A stretch of DNA of 64,000 bases from Puniceicoccaceae bacterium 5H (GCA_009772895.1 WOUP01000001.1:248001-312000); one strand, 5' to 3'. Counted from the stretch's first letter, positions 36,896 to 45,867 are shown. Notes: a model not told the origin generated them from the sequence alone. Numbers and translations are program-made.

Positions 36896-37992
36896 GAGAC
36901 GCTGACAAGGGGTTCTGAACGTTGCAGCAGCACCGCTTCCAGCTCGGCGGCGCGATGGGCGTAGGTGTGTTCTTGCAAGAGTCGGGTGCGTGCACGGCGA
37001 CCGATCTCCCGAGACTCTCCGAAGCTCAGGTTTTTCAGGATGTCCGCGACTTCCTGGCCACTGTGCGCCACGAGGCACTCCTGGCCGGGCTCGAGAAATT
37101 GCTCGATCCCCTTCCACGCATCGGTGATCAGGCAGGCCCCGGCACCGGCGGCCTCGAAAACGCGCGTAGCTGGCGAGTAGCCCATCTTGGCCATGCTCTC
37201 GCGGCTGATGTTAAGCACCGCGCGGGGGCTGACGTTAAAGGCGTTGTGGTCACGCGTATAGAGGTGCCCCATTGGGTTGACGTTGGGTAGTTCCGGTGCG
37301 TTCTGGTCCCAGCCGTTCCCGGCGAGCAGGAAGCGTTTTTCGGGCAGGATCTCAGCTGCCTTGAAGAAAAACTCCATCACACGCTCTTCCCGGTCGGGCA
37401 GACGGTTGCCGGCGAAATTGAGATCGCAGGCAAAGCGCTCCTCCTCCGGCACCGGGTGGTGCGACTCCGGGTCGAGGGCGTTGTAGAGCGGGATGCACTG
37501 TTTGGCACCGAGAGCCGTAAAAGCCTGCACCACGCCCGGACCGCCGCCGTAAGTCAGGATCGCATCATAAGCGGGAATGTGCTGGCGCATCGGATCCTGA
37601 GGATCGTTGTCGATCCGTTCGAGGGTGGCCGGTGCATCCACATCCCAGTAGATGACCTGGGCACCGCGGCTCTGGTGAGCCAATACGGCGGCCTCCAACT
37701 CTTCATCGAATACGCCGACGCCGCTGGCCTTTACCACCACATCTGCATCCGACGCGTCCTCGAGGCATTGTTGTAGCGCCTCTCGAGTCGCCGGGTAGAC
37801 GACGCTGCGCGCGTAGGGCGGTTCGTCGATATCGCGGTGTTGCTGGCGATCAAAGGCATCCGGCTCGTAAAACGTGATCTGGTGCCCGCGTTCGTGAAAG
37901 GCGCGCAACATGCCACGGTAATAGGTGGCCGCACCGTTCCAATAGGCCGAGACCAGGCTGGATCCAAAAAAGGCGATTTTCAATTGGGGCAT
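36892..37992 (-). CDS. CgeB-like glycosyltransferase (second of three)
   Basis: A 366-aa paralogue of the flanking genes: N-terminal FFGSSLVSAYWNGAATYYRG, middle YWDVDAPATLERI, C-terminal block MGYSPATRVFEAAGAGACLITD, all in the same order as in the 363-aa neighbour, where DTPVTLEKL matches DAPATLERI. Predicted cytoplasmic GT-B transferase using a nucleotide sugar. It is three bases downstream of the first copy and overlaps the third by four. Confidence 0.9.
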   Translation of the reverse strand: MPQLKIAFFGSSLVSAYWNGAATYYRGMLRAFHERGHQITFYEPDAFDRQQHRDIDEPPYARSVVYPATREALQQCLEDASDADVVVKASGVGVFDEELEAAVLAHQSRGAQVIYWDVDAPATLERIDNDPQDPMRQHIPAYDAILTYGGGPGVVQAFTALGAKQCIPLYNALDPESHHPVPEEERFACDLNFAGNRLPDREERVMEFFFKAAEILPEKRFLLAGNGWDQNAPELPNVNPMGHLYTRDHNAFNVSPRAVLNISRESMAKMGYSPATRVFEAAGAGACLITDAWKGIEQFLEPGQECLVAHSGQEVADILKNLSFGESREIGRRARTRLLQEHTYAHRAAELEAVLLQRSEPLVSVS

Positions 37993-37995
37993 GAT

Positions 37996-39135
37996 TCAGG
38001 CGTGTGCGGTTTGGGAAATGCGACGGGCGGAGTTGGCTTGCCGTTGCGTCTTGAGCAGGTCGATGATCTGGATCAGCTCATCGACCCGATGGCGGCAGGT
38101 GTGGCGGCTGCGAATGGTGTCAAACGCCCGCTGCGCCATCTCCGCCGCCGCTTGAGGCTGGTGTTTCAGAAAATAGAGGTGGCGTTCCATCTCCTCGCGG
38201 TCGTGCGCGACCAGAAAGTCCGAACCGGGCGAGAACAAGTGCTCGGCGTCTTCCCACGGCGCGCTGATGAGCGGGATGCCGCAGGCCATGGCCTCAAATG
38301 GACGGATGGTGGGAATGCCCGGCAGGCTCTCGCGGTAGTAGCGGCGGGGCACGTGCACCGTCATGCGGAAGCGGGCAAACACCTCCGGGGCGCGGAAATT
38401 GGGCAACCAGCCGGCATACTCAATGCCCGCTTCATGCAGCGCTTCCTTCGCGCTGTCAGGATAGCGTACCCCGTGGACCCGCGCGGAGAGATTCAGGTTT
38501 TTGACTGGTTCGAGGAGGAACTCGTGCAATTCCGCCGTGCGCTCTTCATCGCCCCAGTTACCGATCCAGACCACGTCACCCTCGATGTGATCGCGGGGCA
38601 GGGGGCGAAACACGCGCGTATCGGCGGCTTCGTGCCATGTCCAGGCCTGCTCGATCCACTTGTTCTCGAGATAGCGTTGGCGGAGGATCTCGCCAAAGAC
38701 CAGTGCACCGTCGTAGCCCGAGAGATCCAGATTGCTCATCTCCTCCGGAACGCTGACGGCCCGGTGGTGCGTATCGTGAAAGAGCAGCACGTAATGCGGG
38801 GAAGCCTTGTGGTGGTCGCCGATCATCTTGATCAGCGCCGGAGGCGTCCACTCATGCACGATCACTGCATCCGCATCCGCGAGCAGGGCATCGAGCTCCA
38901 GCTCGCTGGGCAGGTAGAAGCGGGGGCGCAAAAGCGGATAGTAGTCCCGCAAGGCTGTCAGCGGCTCGGCACCGGCCTCTTCGGCCAAGTGCTGCAGGCT
39001 CCAGTTGTTGAACTCCTCATAGATGGCGACGTTGTGGCCACGATGGAGCAAGTCTGTCGTGATACCCCGCAGAAAGTGCGCGTTGCCGTGGTTCCAGTCT
39101 GAGGCGAGGGAATGATAAAACCCGATTATGTTCAT
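37996..39135 (-). CDS. CgeB-like glycosyltransferase (first of three)
   Basis: A 379-aa GT-B protein, more divergent than the other two: N-terminal YHSLASDWNHGNAHFLRG, middle LLFHDTHHRAVSVPEE, C-terminal IPTIRPFEAMACGIPLISAPW. It lacks the YWDVDAP-type motif of its neighbours and may use a different acceptor. It overlaps the upstream GT4 gene by four bases. Confidence 0.88.
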   Translation of the reverse strand: MNIIGFYHSLASDWNHGNAHFLRGITTDLLHRGHNVAIYEEFNNWSLQHLAEEAGAEPLTALRDYYPLLRPRFYLPSELELDALLADADAVIVHEWTPPALIKMIGDHHKASPHYVLLFHDTHHRAVSVPEEMSNLDLSGYDGALVFGEILRQRYLENKWIEQAWTWHEAADTRVFRPLPRDHIEGDVVWIGNWGDEERTAELHEFLLEPVKNLNLSARVHGVRYPDSAKEALHEAGIEYAGWLPNFRAPEVFARFRMTVHVPRRYYRESLPGIPTIRPFEAMACGIPLISAPWEDAEHLFSPGSDFLVAHDREEMERHLYFLKHQPQAAAEMAQRAFDTIRSRHTCRHRVDELIQIIDLLKTQRQANSARRISQTAHA

Positions 39136-40313
39136 CCGAAGGGAGGTTGGAAATGCGAGGGAACGGAGAAACTGATGCCGGGCTGGCTGACGGAGGTGGC
39201 CGTCTCGTCATGTGCGGACGTCATTTCGCCGTAGAGGTTGTGGTGCGCCCGCCCGAAGGCCTCGAGTGAGTAAAAGCGTGCCCGCTTGAGCGCCCGTGAA
39301 GCCATTTCGCGCCGCCGTTCTTCATCCAACGCCAACTGGCGCAGCGTGTAGTGCCAGGCCTGAGGTGCATCGCAGGATACGTAGAGGGCCGCATTGCCCC
39401 ATACCTGGCGCAGCGACGGGATGTCGCCCAACACCAGCGCGCAACCGGCCAACGCGGCTTCGAGCGGAGCCAGTCCGAAAGGTTCATAGCGAGCCGGATG
39501 AGCAAAGATGGAGGCGGCGGCGAGCACCTGTCGCATCTGTTCGCCGCCGAGAAAGCCGAGCCCACGTAGTGAAGGCGCCGCCTGAATGGCTCCCTGATCT
39601 GGGTGCTTCGTCTCGCCGGCGACATAGATTGGCCAGCCAAGTCGCTCACCCGCATAGTTCAGGACGTCGAGGTTCTTGCCTTCGTCCCAGATGCGTCCCG
39701 CGGCCATGACCAATGGCTGTTTCTGCACGTTGGTGTAGAATGCAGCGGAGGCCCGACCGTTGGGGATGACACGTGCATTGCGGATGTCAGCGCGATAGAC
39801 GCGCAAGGCCTCCAGCATGGCACGTGTCGGCGCAACGACGACGTTGGCTCGTTCGAGAGCCTGACAGACAAGCTCTCTATATGGCGCCCATTCCTGGGGC
39901 GGCAGGGCACCTTTGACGGCCTGAAACCATGAGTAGACGCAGGAGTGGGCCGTTAGCACGGTCGGAACTTCCCAACGAGGGGCGGCCGCGCTGTAATCGT
40001 TGCAGTGGATCAGGTCCGGTTGTACCTCGTGCACAATCTCCTGCAGCGCCGCTTGCGCTTCCGCCACGTCATCCCACGGATCGTCCATCCACTCGAGCTT
40101 CTGGGGCAGGCATATCAGTTCGCAGCCCAGCTTTTCTGCTTGTTCCCGCTGATCTGACGTCGGCAAGCGCCCGCGCGCCACCAGCGCTACCTCGACGCGG
40201 TAAGGCTCGAGCGCCTTGATCAACTCCATGGCGTAAGTCCAGACACCGCCAAGGGTGTCGGCCGTCATTAAAACGCGGCGAACCGGATGAACTGTGGAAA
40301 ACGCAGCCTCCAT
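39132..40313 (-). CDS. glycosyltransferase family 4
   Basis: A 393-aa GT4 with N-terminal TADTLGGVWTYAMELIKAL and the donor-site block ARYEPFGLAPLEAALAGCAL, where the E-x7-E pair is visible. The N-terminal GG-WTYA loop resembles starch/glycogen-synthase-like GT4 enzymes. It abuts the 93-aa gene with no gap and overlaps the next CgeB-like gene by four bases. Confidence 0.9.
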   Translation of the reverse strand: MEAAFSTVHPVRRVLMTADTLGGVWTYAMELIKALEPYRVEVALVARGRLPTSDQREQAEKLGCELICLPQKLEWMDDPWDDVAEAQAALQEIVHEVQPDLIHCNDYSAAAPRWEVPTVLTAHSCVYSWFQAVKGALPPQEWAPYRELVCQALERANVVVAPTRAMLEALRVYRADIRNARVIPNGRASAAFYTNVQKQPLVMAAGRIWDEGKNLDVLNYAGERLGWPIYVAGETKHPDQGAIQAAPSLRGLGFLGGEQMRQVLAAASIFAHPARYEPFGLAPLEAALAGCALVLGDIPSLRQVWGNAALYVSCDAPQAWHYTLRQLALDEERRREMASRALKRARFYSLEAFGRAHHNLYGEMTSAHDETATSVSQPGISFSVPSHFQPPFG

Positions 40314-40595
40314 CTAGCGCCGGGTAAACTTGTTGAACCGACTCGTGCTGCCGTCCGAAGTCTTGTCCTGATACACGAAGGCAAGCTGCTGCTCTTCAAA
40401 GGTCGAGAAGAAGGTATCCCAGTCGATATCCTCCAGATTCTCCTCGGCGTAGCCGGGGAAGTTGATGCGCAACACTCCCGCGTGCTCCGCATCACCACTG
40501 GCAGTGGAAGACACACGCGCGGGCTTGCCGTCGCGAGCTTCAGCCCATTGGCGAATGGTGTCGTGGTCGGTGGTCGTATGAGATTCTCCAGACAT
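40314..40595 (-). CDS. small conserved-looking protein of unknown function (93 aa)
   Basis: A 93-aa soluble protein with motifs TTDHDTIRQWAEARDGKPARV, GVLRINFPGY, WDTFFSTFEEQQLAFVYQD (listed separately) and a basic SRFNKFTRR end. I recall similar short proteins in many soil bacteria, sometimes mislabelled as branching enzyme, without known function. Its place between a GT4 and a dehydrogenase in the nine-gene cassette suggests an accessory role, but nothing catalytic is visible. Confidence 0.8.
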   Translation of the reverse strand: MSGESHTTTDHDTIRQWAEARDGKPARVSSTASGDAEHAGVLRINFPGYAEENLEDIDWDTFFSTFEEQQLAFVYQDKTSDGSTSRFNKFTRR

Positions 40596-40610
40596 GGGGC
40601 GTAGCGGGGG

Positions 40611-41654
40611 TTAGCTGTTCATGGTGACCAGCGCCTTCATGAAGCCCTCCGGGCGGTCGTGCATGACTTCGAAGGCCTGCTGGATCTCTTCGAGGGAGAA
40701 GGTGTGGGTGTAGAGCGGCCGGGGATCGAGTCCTTCAAGACCCTGCAGTTCCACCGCCCGCTTCATGCCGTCGAGGTAGACGAGTGGGTCGCGTTCATGC
40801 GCGTTGATCACATCGAGGCCGAGCCAGTTCCAGTGCTGCATGTTTACTTCGCGCAGCCCATCCTGGTGAAAGCCCGCGATGACCATCCGCCCGCGCTCCC
40901 GGAGGAGGAATGTCGCCAAGTTGACGGGTTCGGCGGCGCCGGTTGCTTCGATCACGACGCTGATGCCTTGATCCCCGGCCCAACCTTGCACCTCCTGCAC
41001 CGTGGCGTCGCGATCGCCTTGATCCTTGGAGGTAAATTCCGCGCCATATTTCTCCGCCATACGCAAGGCAGACTCACGACGGCTGACGACTGCCACCCGG
41101 GCACCCGTGCGGGCACAGAGCGACACCAGCAACGTGCCGAGAAAACCGGCGCCGATCACGACTACGGTATCGTTGGCAGTCACCTGGCTGCGGCGAAACA
41201 CGTTGATGGCACAGCCCAAGGGTTCACCCGGCATCGGGCGACCCTCGAGCGATTCCGGCAAGATCACGATCTGGTTGCGGTGAGCGACGTCATATTGGGC
41301 GAAAGCGTTGTAGCTGAGCGCCGCGACACGATCGCCGATCTGCCATTCATCGACGTCGCTGCCGAGCGCAACGATATGGCCCCAGCCTTCGTGCCCGGGA
41401 TTGCCCGGCTCGACAGGATATTCAAACCATGGGCGGCCTTCCCACACGGGCAGGTTGGAACCGCAAACCCCGCAACCTTCGAGACGGATCAGCACTTCGT
41501 CCGGCTTCGGCTCGGGCACCTGCACGTCTTCCAGCGACCATTGTCGGGGGCCTTTCAGCACGGCGGCCTTCATCGTAGCGGGCACGTTTTCCGTCGGCGG
41601 TCGTCGCGAAGGGAGGGTGACAGATTCTTCTTCAGTGGTAATAGGAGCGATCAT
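40611..41654 (-). CDS. zinc-binding dehydrogenase (MDR superfamily)
   Basis: About 347 aa from the ATG giving MIAPITTEE, which lies one base after the upstream stop. Catalytic zinc ligands are present (GCGVCGSN and GHEGWGHI) and the Rossmann loop is VVIGAGFLGTLLVSL. The structural zinc loop with four cysteines is missing, as in some sugar- or polyol-oxidising members. In this cassette it probably oxidises or reduces a sugar intermediate; substrate unknown. Confidence 0.9.
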   Translation of the reverse strand: MIAPITTEEESVTLPSRRPPTENVPATMKAAVLKGPRQWSLEDVQVPEPKPDEVLIRLEGCGVCGSNLPVWEGRPWFEYPVEPGNPGHEGWGHIVALGSDVDEWQIGDRVAALSYNAFAQYDVAHRNQIVILPESLEGRPMPGEPLGCAINVFRRSQVTANDTVVVIGAGFLGTLLVSLCARTGARVAVVSRRESALRMAEKYGAEFTSKDQGDRDATVQEVQGWAGDQGISVVIEATGAAEPVNLATFLLRERGRMVIAGFHQDGLREVNMQHWNWLGLDVINAHERDPLVYLDGMKRAVELQGLEGLDPRPLYTHTFSLEEIQQAFEVMHDRPEGFMKALVTMNS

Positions 41655-41655
41655 T

Positions 41656-43719
41656 TCAGGATAAGGTTGAGACGGGTGAGAAAAGTTCCTGACGGCGTTC
41701 CAACCAATGGAAGAGCTTGCCGACACCCTGGCGCCAGCCGACTTGCGGCTTCCAGCCGGTGGCTTCCTGGAACTTGGTGAAATCGGTCACGTAATAGCGC
41801 TGATCGCCGGTCCGCCATTCGCCAAAGACCACTTCGATCGGTTGGCCGCGCAGCGTTTCCAGTTGCTGCAGCAACTCCAGCAAGCTGATGGAGTTCTCGA
41901 TACCGCCGCCGAGGTTGAAGGATTGACCGGCGCAGACATCAGGGTTCTCCAGCGCCAGCGCGAACGCCCGCACCAGATCGGCCACATAGAGAATGTCGCG
42001 CACCTGCTTGCCGTCGCCATAGAGGGTGATGTCTTCGCCGCGCAGCGCCTTGCGAATAAAGTGGGCGACCCAGCCCTGGTCTTCGGTGCCGTGTTGGTGC
42101 GGCCCGTAGATGCAGCTGAGGCGGAAGACGGTGGCGGGGATCCCGAAGGAACGTGCGTAATCCAGGATATACTGATCCGCCGCGCCTTTGGAGCAGCCAT
42201 ACGGGCTGTGAAAGTCCAGATGACGATCTTCGCCGAAACCTTCGTACTTCGGCTCTACCGGACGGTAGCGCTCGTTGCCTTCGATCAACTCCACGTCTTC
42301 CATGCCACCATAGACTTTGTTGGTGGAGGTGAAGATAATCGGGATGCGCTTCGACCGGCCACGGATGGCTTCGAGGATGTTCAAGGTCCCGCCGACGTTG
42401 ATGTCGAAGTCTTCGCGGGGATTGATCAGGCTGGTCGTGACGGCCACCTGGGCGGAGAAATTGAATACGGCTTTGGCTCCGGCGACGGCATCGGCCACGG
42501 CGAAGCGATTGCGCACGTCGCTCAACTCGACCTCCAGCTGATCGCCATAGCGTTCGAGCAGGTCGTTGAGGTTGTTTTCGACCCCGGCCCGCGAAAGGTT
42601 GTCGAACACGAGCACACGCTCGCCCTTGTTCAGGAAGTGTTCGGCAACGTTGCTGCCGATGAACCCGGCGCCGCCAAAGATGAGCACGTAGTCGTCGGCC
42701 TCGGAGCGGTTGACGTGGTGCGTGCGGTCGGCCCGGGCCTCATGACCGAAACGCGGGGTGGGGAGATGCCCGAATGCTTCCACGCCTTCCAGGCCGTCAC
42801 TCGCCCACAGCCGATAGAGCAGCTTAGGCGTTCCATCTTCGTTGCGGATGCCAAAGTGGTAGTGCCGCTCGTCGGCATGGAAGCCGTCTTGATGCGAAAG
42901 GTTCGGATCGAGGTCGTCGATCGAATACCAGTAGAGCCGGTCGGCCGGGGCGCGCAGCGCGGAAAGGAAGGACTGCAATTGACGGAACTCGTCATGCCGC
43001 CACGTGGAGTAGCCGGCCTCCGTGATCCATAGCTCCAGATGCCCGTTGCCGCTCTGGTTCAATACCTGCCGGACTTCTTCGAGCGGTTCATCCCAATCCT
43101 GCCAATCATGGTCCCAGATTTCGGGAAAGCCGTGGATGGAAACCGCGTCGAGGTGACGCAGCACGTCGCGCTTGGCCAGATTCCAGAAGAATTGACCTTC
43201 CACTGGACTGATGCCCCCCAGGACGACCTTCTTGCCACACTGTTTGGCCCAGTAGGCGGCCATCCCGATCATGGACGCAAACTTGGCCCATTCTGGATCG
43301 TGGTGAAAGTCCCACTCGACGTGGTTGTTGGGCTCGTTCCAAAGCTCGACCCACTCAAAATGCTGTCCGTAGCGCTTGATGACTTCGTCGACGAAATCGG
43401 CGTAATCTTTCAGTTCGCGCGGCGGCGCATTGGTGCGCGGCGCTTCTCCAAGCGAGGGCGGCGTATAGTTGAGGCAGGGGAGGATCTCAACTTCCTTGGC
43501 CAGAACCGGCAACAGCCAGTCATACCAGGCGCGGCCCTCCGGGCGGTGGTAGTCTGCCCAGGAAAAACCGATGCGCAAATGCCGGACGTTGAGCTCGCGC
43601 AGTGCTTTCAACACGCTGTAAACGCGCTCTTCTTCGCCCGGACGGAACCATTCGGCAAAGCCGAGCGGCGGGCGGGCCGTCGTGCCGTTTTCGGATGAAT
43701 GGGTGGGGGCAAAAGTCAT
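41656..43719 (-). CDS. fusion of clan-A glycoside hydrolase-like domain and NAD-dependent sugar epimerase
   Basis: A 687-aa two-domain protein. Residues ~1-310 form a TIM-barrel glycosidase-like domain (LRIGFSWADYH, acid/base Glu in ELWNEPNN, nucleophile Glu in WITEAGYST) like GH39/GH5-type enzymes. From ~345 an extended SDR epimerase follows (IFGGAGFIGSN, STNKVYGG, SPYGCSKGAADQY, RLSCIYGPHQHGTEDQGWVA), closest in pattern to CDP-paratose/tyvelose 2-epimerase. The epimerase would make a nucleotide sugar; the role of the hydrolase part is unclear. Two bases follow the next epimerase gene. Both catalytic sets look intact. Confidence 0.9.
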   Translation of the reverse strand: MTFAPTHSSENGTTARPPLGFAEWFRPGEEERVYSVLKALRELNVRHLRIGFSWADYHRPEGRAWYDWLLPVLAKEVEILPCLNYTPPSLGEAPRTNAPPRELKDYADFVDEVIKRYGQHFEWVELWNEPNNHVEWDFHHDPEWAKFASMIGMAAYWAKQCGKKVVLGGISPVEGQFFWNLAKRDVLRHLDAVSIHGFPEIWDHDWQDWDEPLEEVRQVLNQSGNGHLELWITEAGYSTWRHDEFRQLQSFLSALRAPADRLYWYSIDDLDPNLSHQDGFHADERHYHFGIRNEDGTPKLLYRLWASDGLEGVEAFGHLPTPRFGHEARADRTHHVNRSEADDYVLIFGGAGFIGSNVAEHFLNKGERVLVFDNLSRAGVENNLNDLLERYGDQLEVELSDVRNRFAVADAVAGAKAVFNFSAQVAVTTSLINPREDFDINVGGTLNILEAIRGRSKRIPIIFTSTNKVYGGMEDVELIEGNERYRPVEPKYEGFGEDRHLDFHSPYGCSKGAADQYILDYARSFGIPATVFRLSCIYGPHQHGTEDQGWVAHFIRKALRGEDITLYGDGKQVRDILYVADLVRAFALALENPDVCAGQSFNLGGGIENSISLLELLQQLETLRGQPIEVVFGEWRTGDQRYYVTDFTKFQEATGWKPQVGWRQGVGKLFHWLERRQELFSPVSTLS

Positions 43720-43721
43720 GG

Positions 43722-44843
43722 CTAAAGGGTCAATCCGCGTTGGCTGAGTTCGGATCGGGCGGCTTCGGTATGGTCGGTGGCGATTTCGCCTTCCAGCCAG
43801 CCCGTGAGTTCACGCATCCCTTCTTCCAGGGGCACCTCGGGGGCATAACCCAGGATGCGACGTGCTTTCGAGATGTCGGCGAAGCAGTGGCGGATGTCTC
43901 CCACGCGATACTTGCCAGTAATCTCGTAGCCGAGGTAGCTGCGGTCCATGGCCTCGGCGAGGCGTTGCGTCAAACGCTCAATGGTGATCGGCTGACCGCT
44001 GCCGACGTTGAAGACTTCGCCGCTCGCCTCCTCATTGTCCAAGGGCAGGCGGCAGCAACGCGCCACATCCCGAACGTGCACAAAATCACGTTGCTGCTGG
44101 CCGTCTTCAAAGATCTGGGGCTGCTTGCCGTTGAGGAAGCGGGAAGCGAAAATCGCAATTACCCCGGTATAGGGGTTCGAGAGCGCCTGGCGCGGCCCGT
44201 AGACATTGAAGAACCGGAAGGCGGTCGTCGGGATGTTGTAGGCCTTGCCCGTGATCAGGCACATGCGCTCCTGGTCGAGCTTGCCCAGCGCATAGATGGA
44301 AGACGGCTCCGGCTCCTTGGATTCGGGGGTCGGCAACGGGGCAAGGGGCGCGTCATGATCGCTGCGCAACTCCCATTGGCCGTTCTTCAGTTGTTCGAAG
44401 CTACGCTCGCACACATTGCAGCTTCGACCTTCGGGGTCCTGATAGATGCCTTCACCGTAAATGCTCATGCTCGAGGCGACCATCAACCGTTGCACGGGAC
44501 GCTCGATCAGGCACTGCAGCAAATTGGCCGTGCCCTGATTGTTGATCGCCGTATAGCGCGCGATCTCATACATGCTTTGCCCTACGCCCACGGCGGCGGC
44601 AAAGTGGTAGACGGTGTCGATTCCTTCGAGCGCATGACGGATGTCTTCGATCTTGCGCAGATCGCCGCGAAAAAACTCTACCTCAGGATTCAGGTAGGCA
44701 GGGATTTCGGCCGATTCCCCATGCACCTGCGTCTCGAGAGAATCAATCACACGGACTTGGTGTCCTTGGGCCAGGAGTTCATCGGCAAGATGAGAACCGA
44801 TGAATCCAGCCCCTCCGGTAATGAGGATGCGTCGTGATTTCAT
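43722..44843 (-). CDS. NAD-dependent nucleotide-sugar epimerase/dehydratase
   Basis: A 373-aa extended SDR with TGGAGFIGSHLADEL, active YALGKLDQE (the Y-x3-K) and NVYGPRQALSNPYTGV, the family pattern of UDP-glucose 4-epimerase and dTDP-glucose dehydratase-like enzymes. A CNVC pair in the middle is unusual. It is the first gene of the nine-gene cassette and would supply an activated sugar to the downstream transferases. Confidence 0.93.
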   Translation of the reverse strand: MKSRRILITGGAGFIGSHLADELLAQGHQVRVIDSLETQVHGESAEIPAYLNPEVEFFRGDLRKIEDIRHALEGIDTVYHFAAAVGVGQSMYEIARYTAINNQGTANLLQCLIERPVQRLMVASSMSIYGEGIYQDPEGRSCNVCERSFEQLKNGQWELRSDHDAPLAPLPTPESKEPEPSSIYALGKLDQERMCLITGKAYNIPTTAFRFFNVYGPRQALSNPYTGVIAIFASRFLNGKQPQIFEDGQQQRDFVHVRDVARCCRLPLDNEEASGEVFNVGSGQPITIERLTQRLAEAMDRSYLGYEITGKYRVGDIRHCFADISKARRILGYAPEVPLEEGMRELTGWLEGEIATDHTEAARSELSQRGLTL

Positions 44844-44861
44844 GAACTAGGGAGGGTCCTG

Positions 44862-44879
44862 TTGCACAGCAGGTGCCAA
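44862..44879 (-). promoter_or_regulatory. possible sigma-54 promoter of the nine-gene glycan cassette
   Basis: On the minus strand TTGGCACCTGCTGTGCAA has TTGGCAC and TGCAA elements with GG and GC separated by ten bases, as in -24/-12 promoters. It leaves only about a nine-base leader before the epimerase ATG, which weakens the call. The rest of 44844-45012 holds nothing else I can name. Confidence 0.35.
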
Positions 44880-45012
44880 TCGGATGATCCACGACATAAC
44901 CACCGAATTGCCAACGGCCTGCGACACGCGAAGAATTGGCAGCAATAACAGCTTCTTCAACCCAGTGCACGCTGCACGAGGCAGGCGGAGGTGCATCATG
45001 CAGGCGACACCC

Positions 45013-45867
45013 TCAGGCATTCACGATTTCACCTCCATTCGGGTGCAGGACTTGCCCGGTATAAAAGCTGGCATCCTGAGAGGCCAGAAACACGTAGGAA
45101 GCGGCAAGCTCGTTGGGTTGCCCCGGCCGGCCCATCAAGTTATCACCGCCAAACTGATCCACCTTATCTTCATCGAATGAAGCCGGAATCAGCGGTGTCC
45201 AGACCGGCCCCGGCGCCACACCGTTGACGCGGATCTTCCGTGGCGCGAGGTGGGTGGCCAGGGACCGGGTAAAAGCCGCGAGGGCTCCTTTGGTCGAGGC
45301 ATAGTCGACCAGGCCGCCGCTCCCACGATAAGCCGTCACAGAGGTGCTGTTGATGATGGCGCTACCCTCCGGCATGTGGGGCAGGGCGTATCGGGTGATG
45401 GCAAAGGCGCCGAAGACGTTGGTGCGGAAGGTCTGCTCCACTGTATCGAGATCGATTTGGGCGAAGTCCTTACAAACGTGCTGCTCGCCCGCATTGTTGA
45501 CGAGCACGTCGATTTGGCCAAAGGCCTCCACGACTTGTTCGACGGCCCGCTTGCAGAAAGTCCGGTCGCCCACGTCTCCGGCGAGCGCGACGCAATGGGC
45601 GCCTTCGCCCTCAATGGCCTTCCTGGTACGCTCGGCATCGTCCCCTTCGTTCAGATAGATAAATGCCACGTCCGCGCCCTCGCGCGCGAAGGCGACGGCC
45701 GCCGCCGCTCCGATCCCGCTATCCCCGCCGGTAATCAAGGCCTTCTTGCCTTCGAGTCGATCGCTCCCTTTCAGGGGGATGTCGCGGACCTTGGGCTGGG
45801 GCTGCATCTGCTTCTCGTGGCCCGGTTGCTTTTCCTGATGCTGTGGAGGTGGTGTCTTGTCTGTCAT
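45013..45867 (-). CDS. SDR family oxidoreductase, YghA-like
   Basis: A 284-aa short-chain dehydrogenase with a Gln/Pro/Lys-rich N-terminal leader (PPPQHQEKQPGHEKQ) before the cofactor loop TGGDSGIG, NNAGEQ, and active YASTKGA. The leader and overall pattern match the YghA/GsiB-associated stress group of SDRs. Substrate unknown; often with general stress genes, as here. Transcribed alone, divergent from the 46119 gene across a 251-bp gap. Confidence 0.92.
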   Translation of the reverse strand: MTDKTPPPQHQEKQPGHEKQMQPQPKVRDIPLKGSDRLEGKKALITGGDSGIGAAAAVAFAREGADVAFIYLNEGDDAERTRKAIEGEGAHCVALAGDVGDRTFCKRAVEQVVEAFGQIDVLVNNAGEQHVCKDFAQIDLDTVEQTFRTNVFGAFAITRYALPHMPEGSAIINSTSVTAYRGSGGLVDYASTKGALAAFTRSLATHLAPRKIRVNGVAPGPVWTPLIPASFDEDKVDQFGGDNLMGRPGQPNELAASYVFLASQDASFYTGQVLHPNGGEIVNA

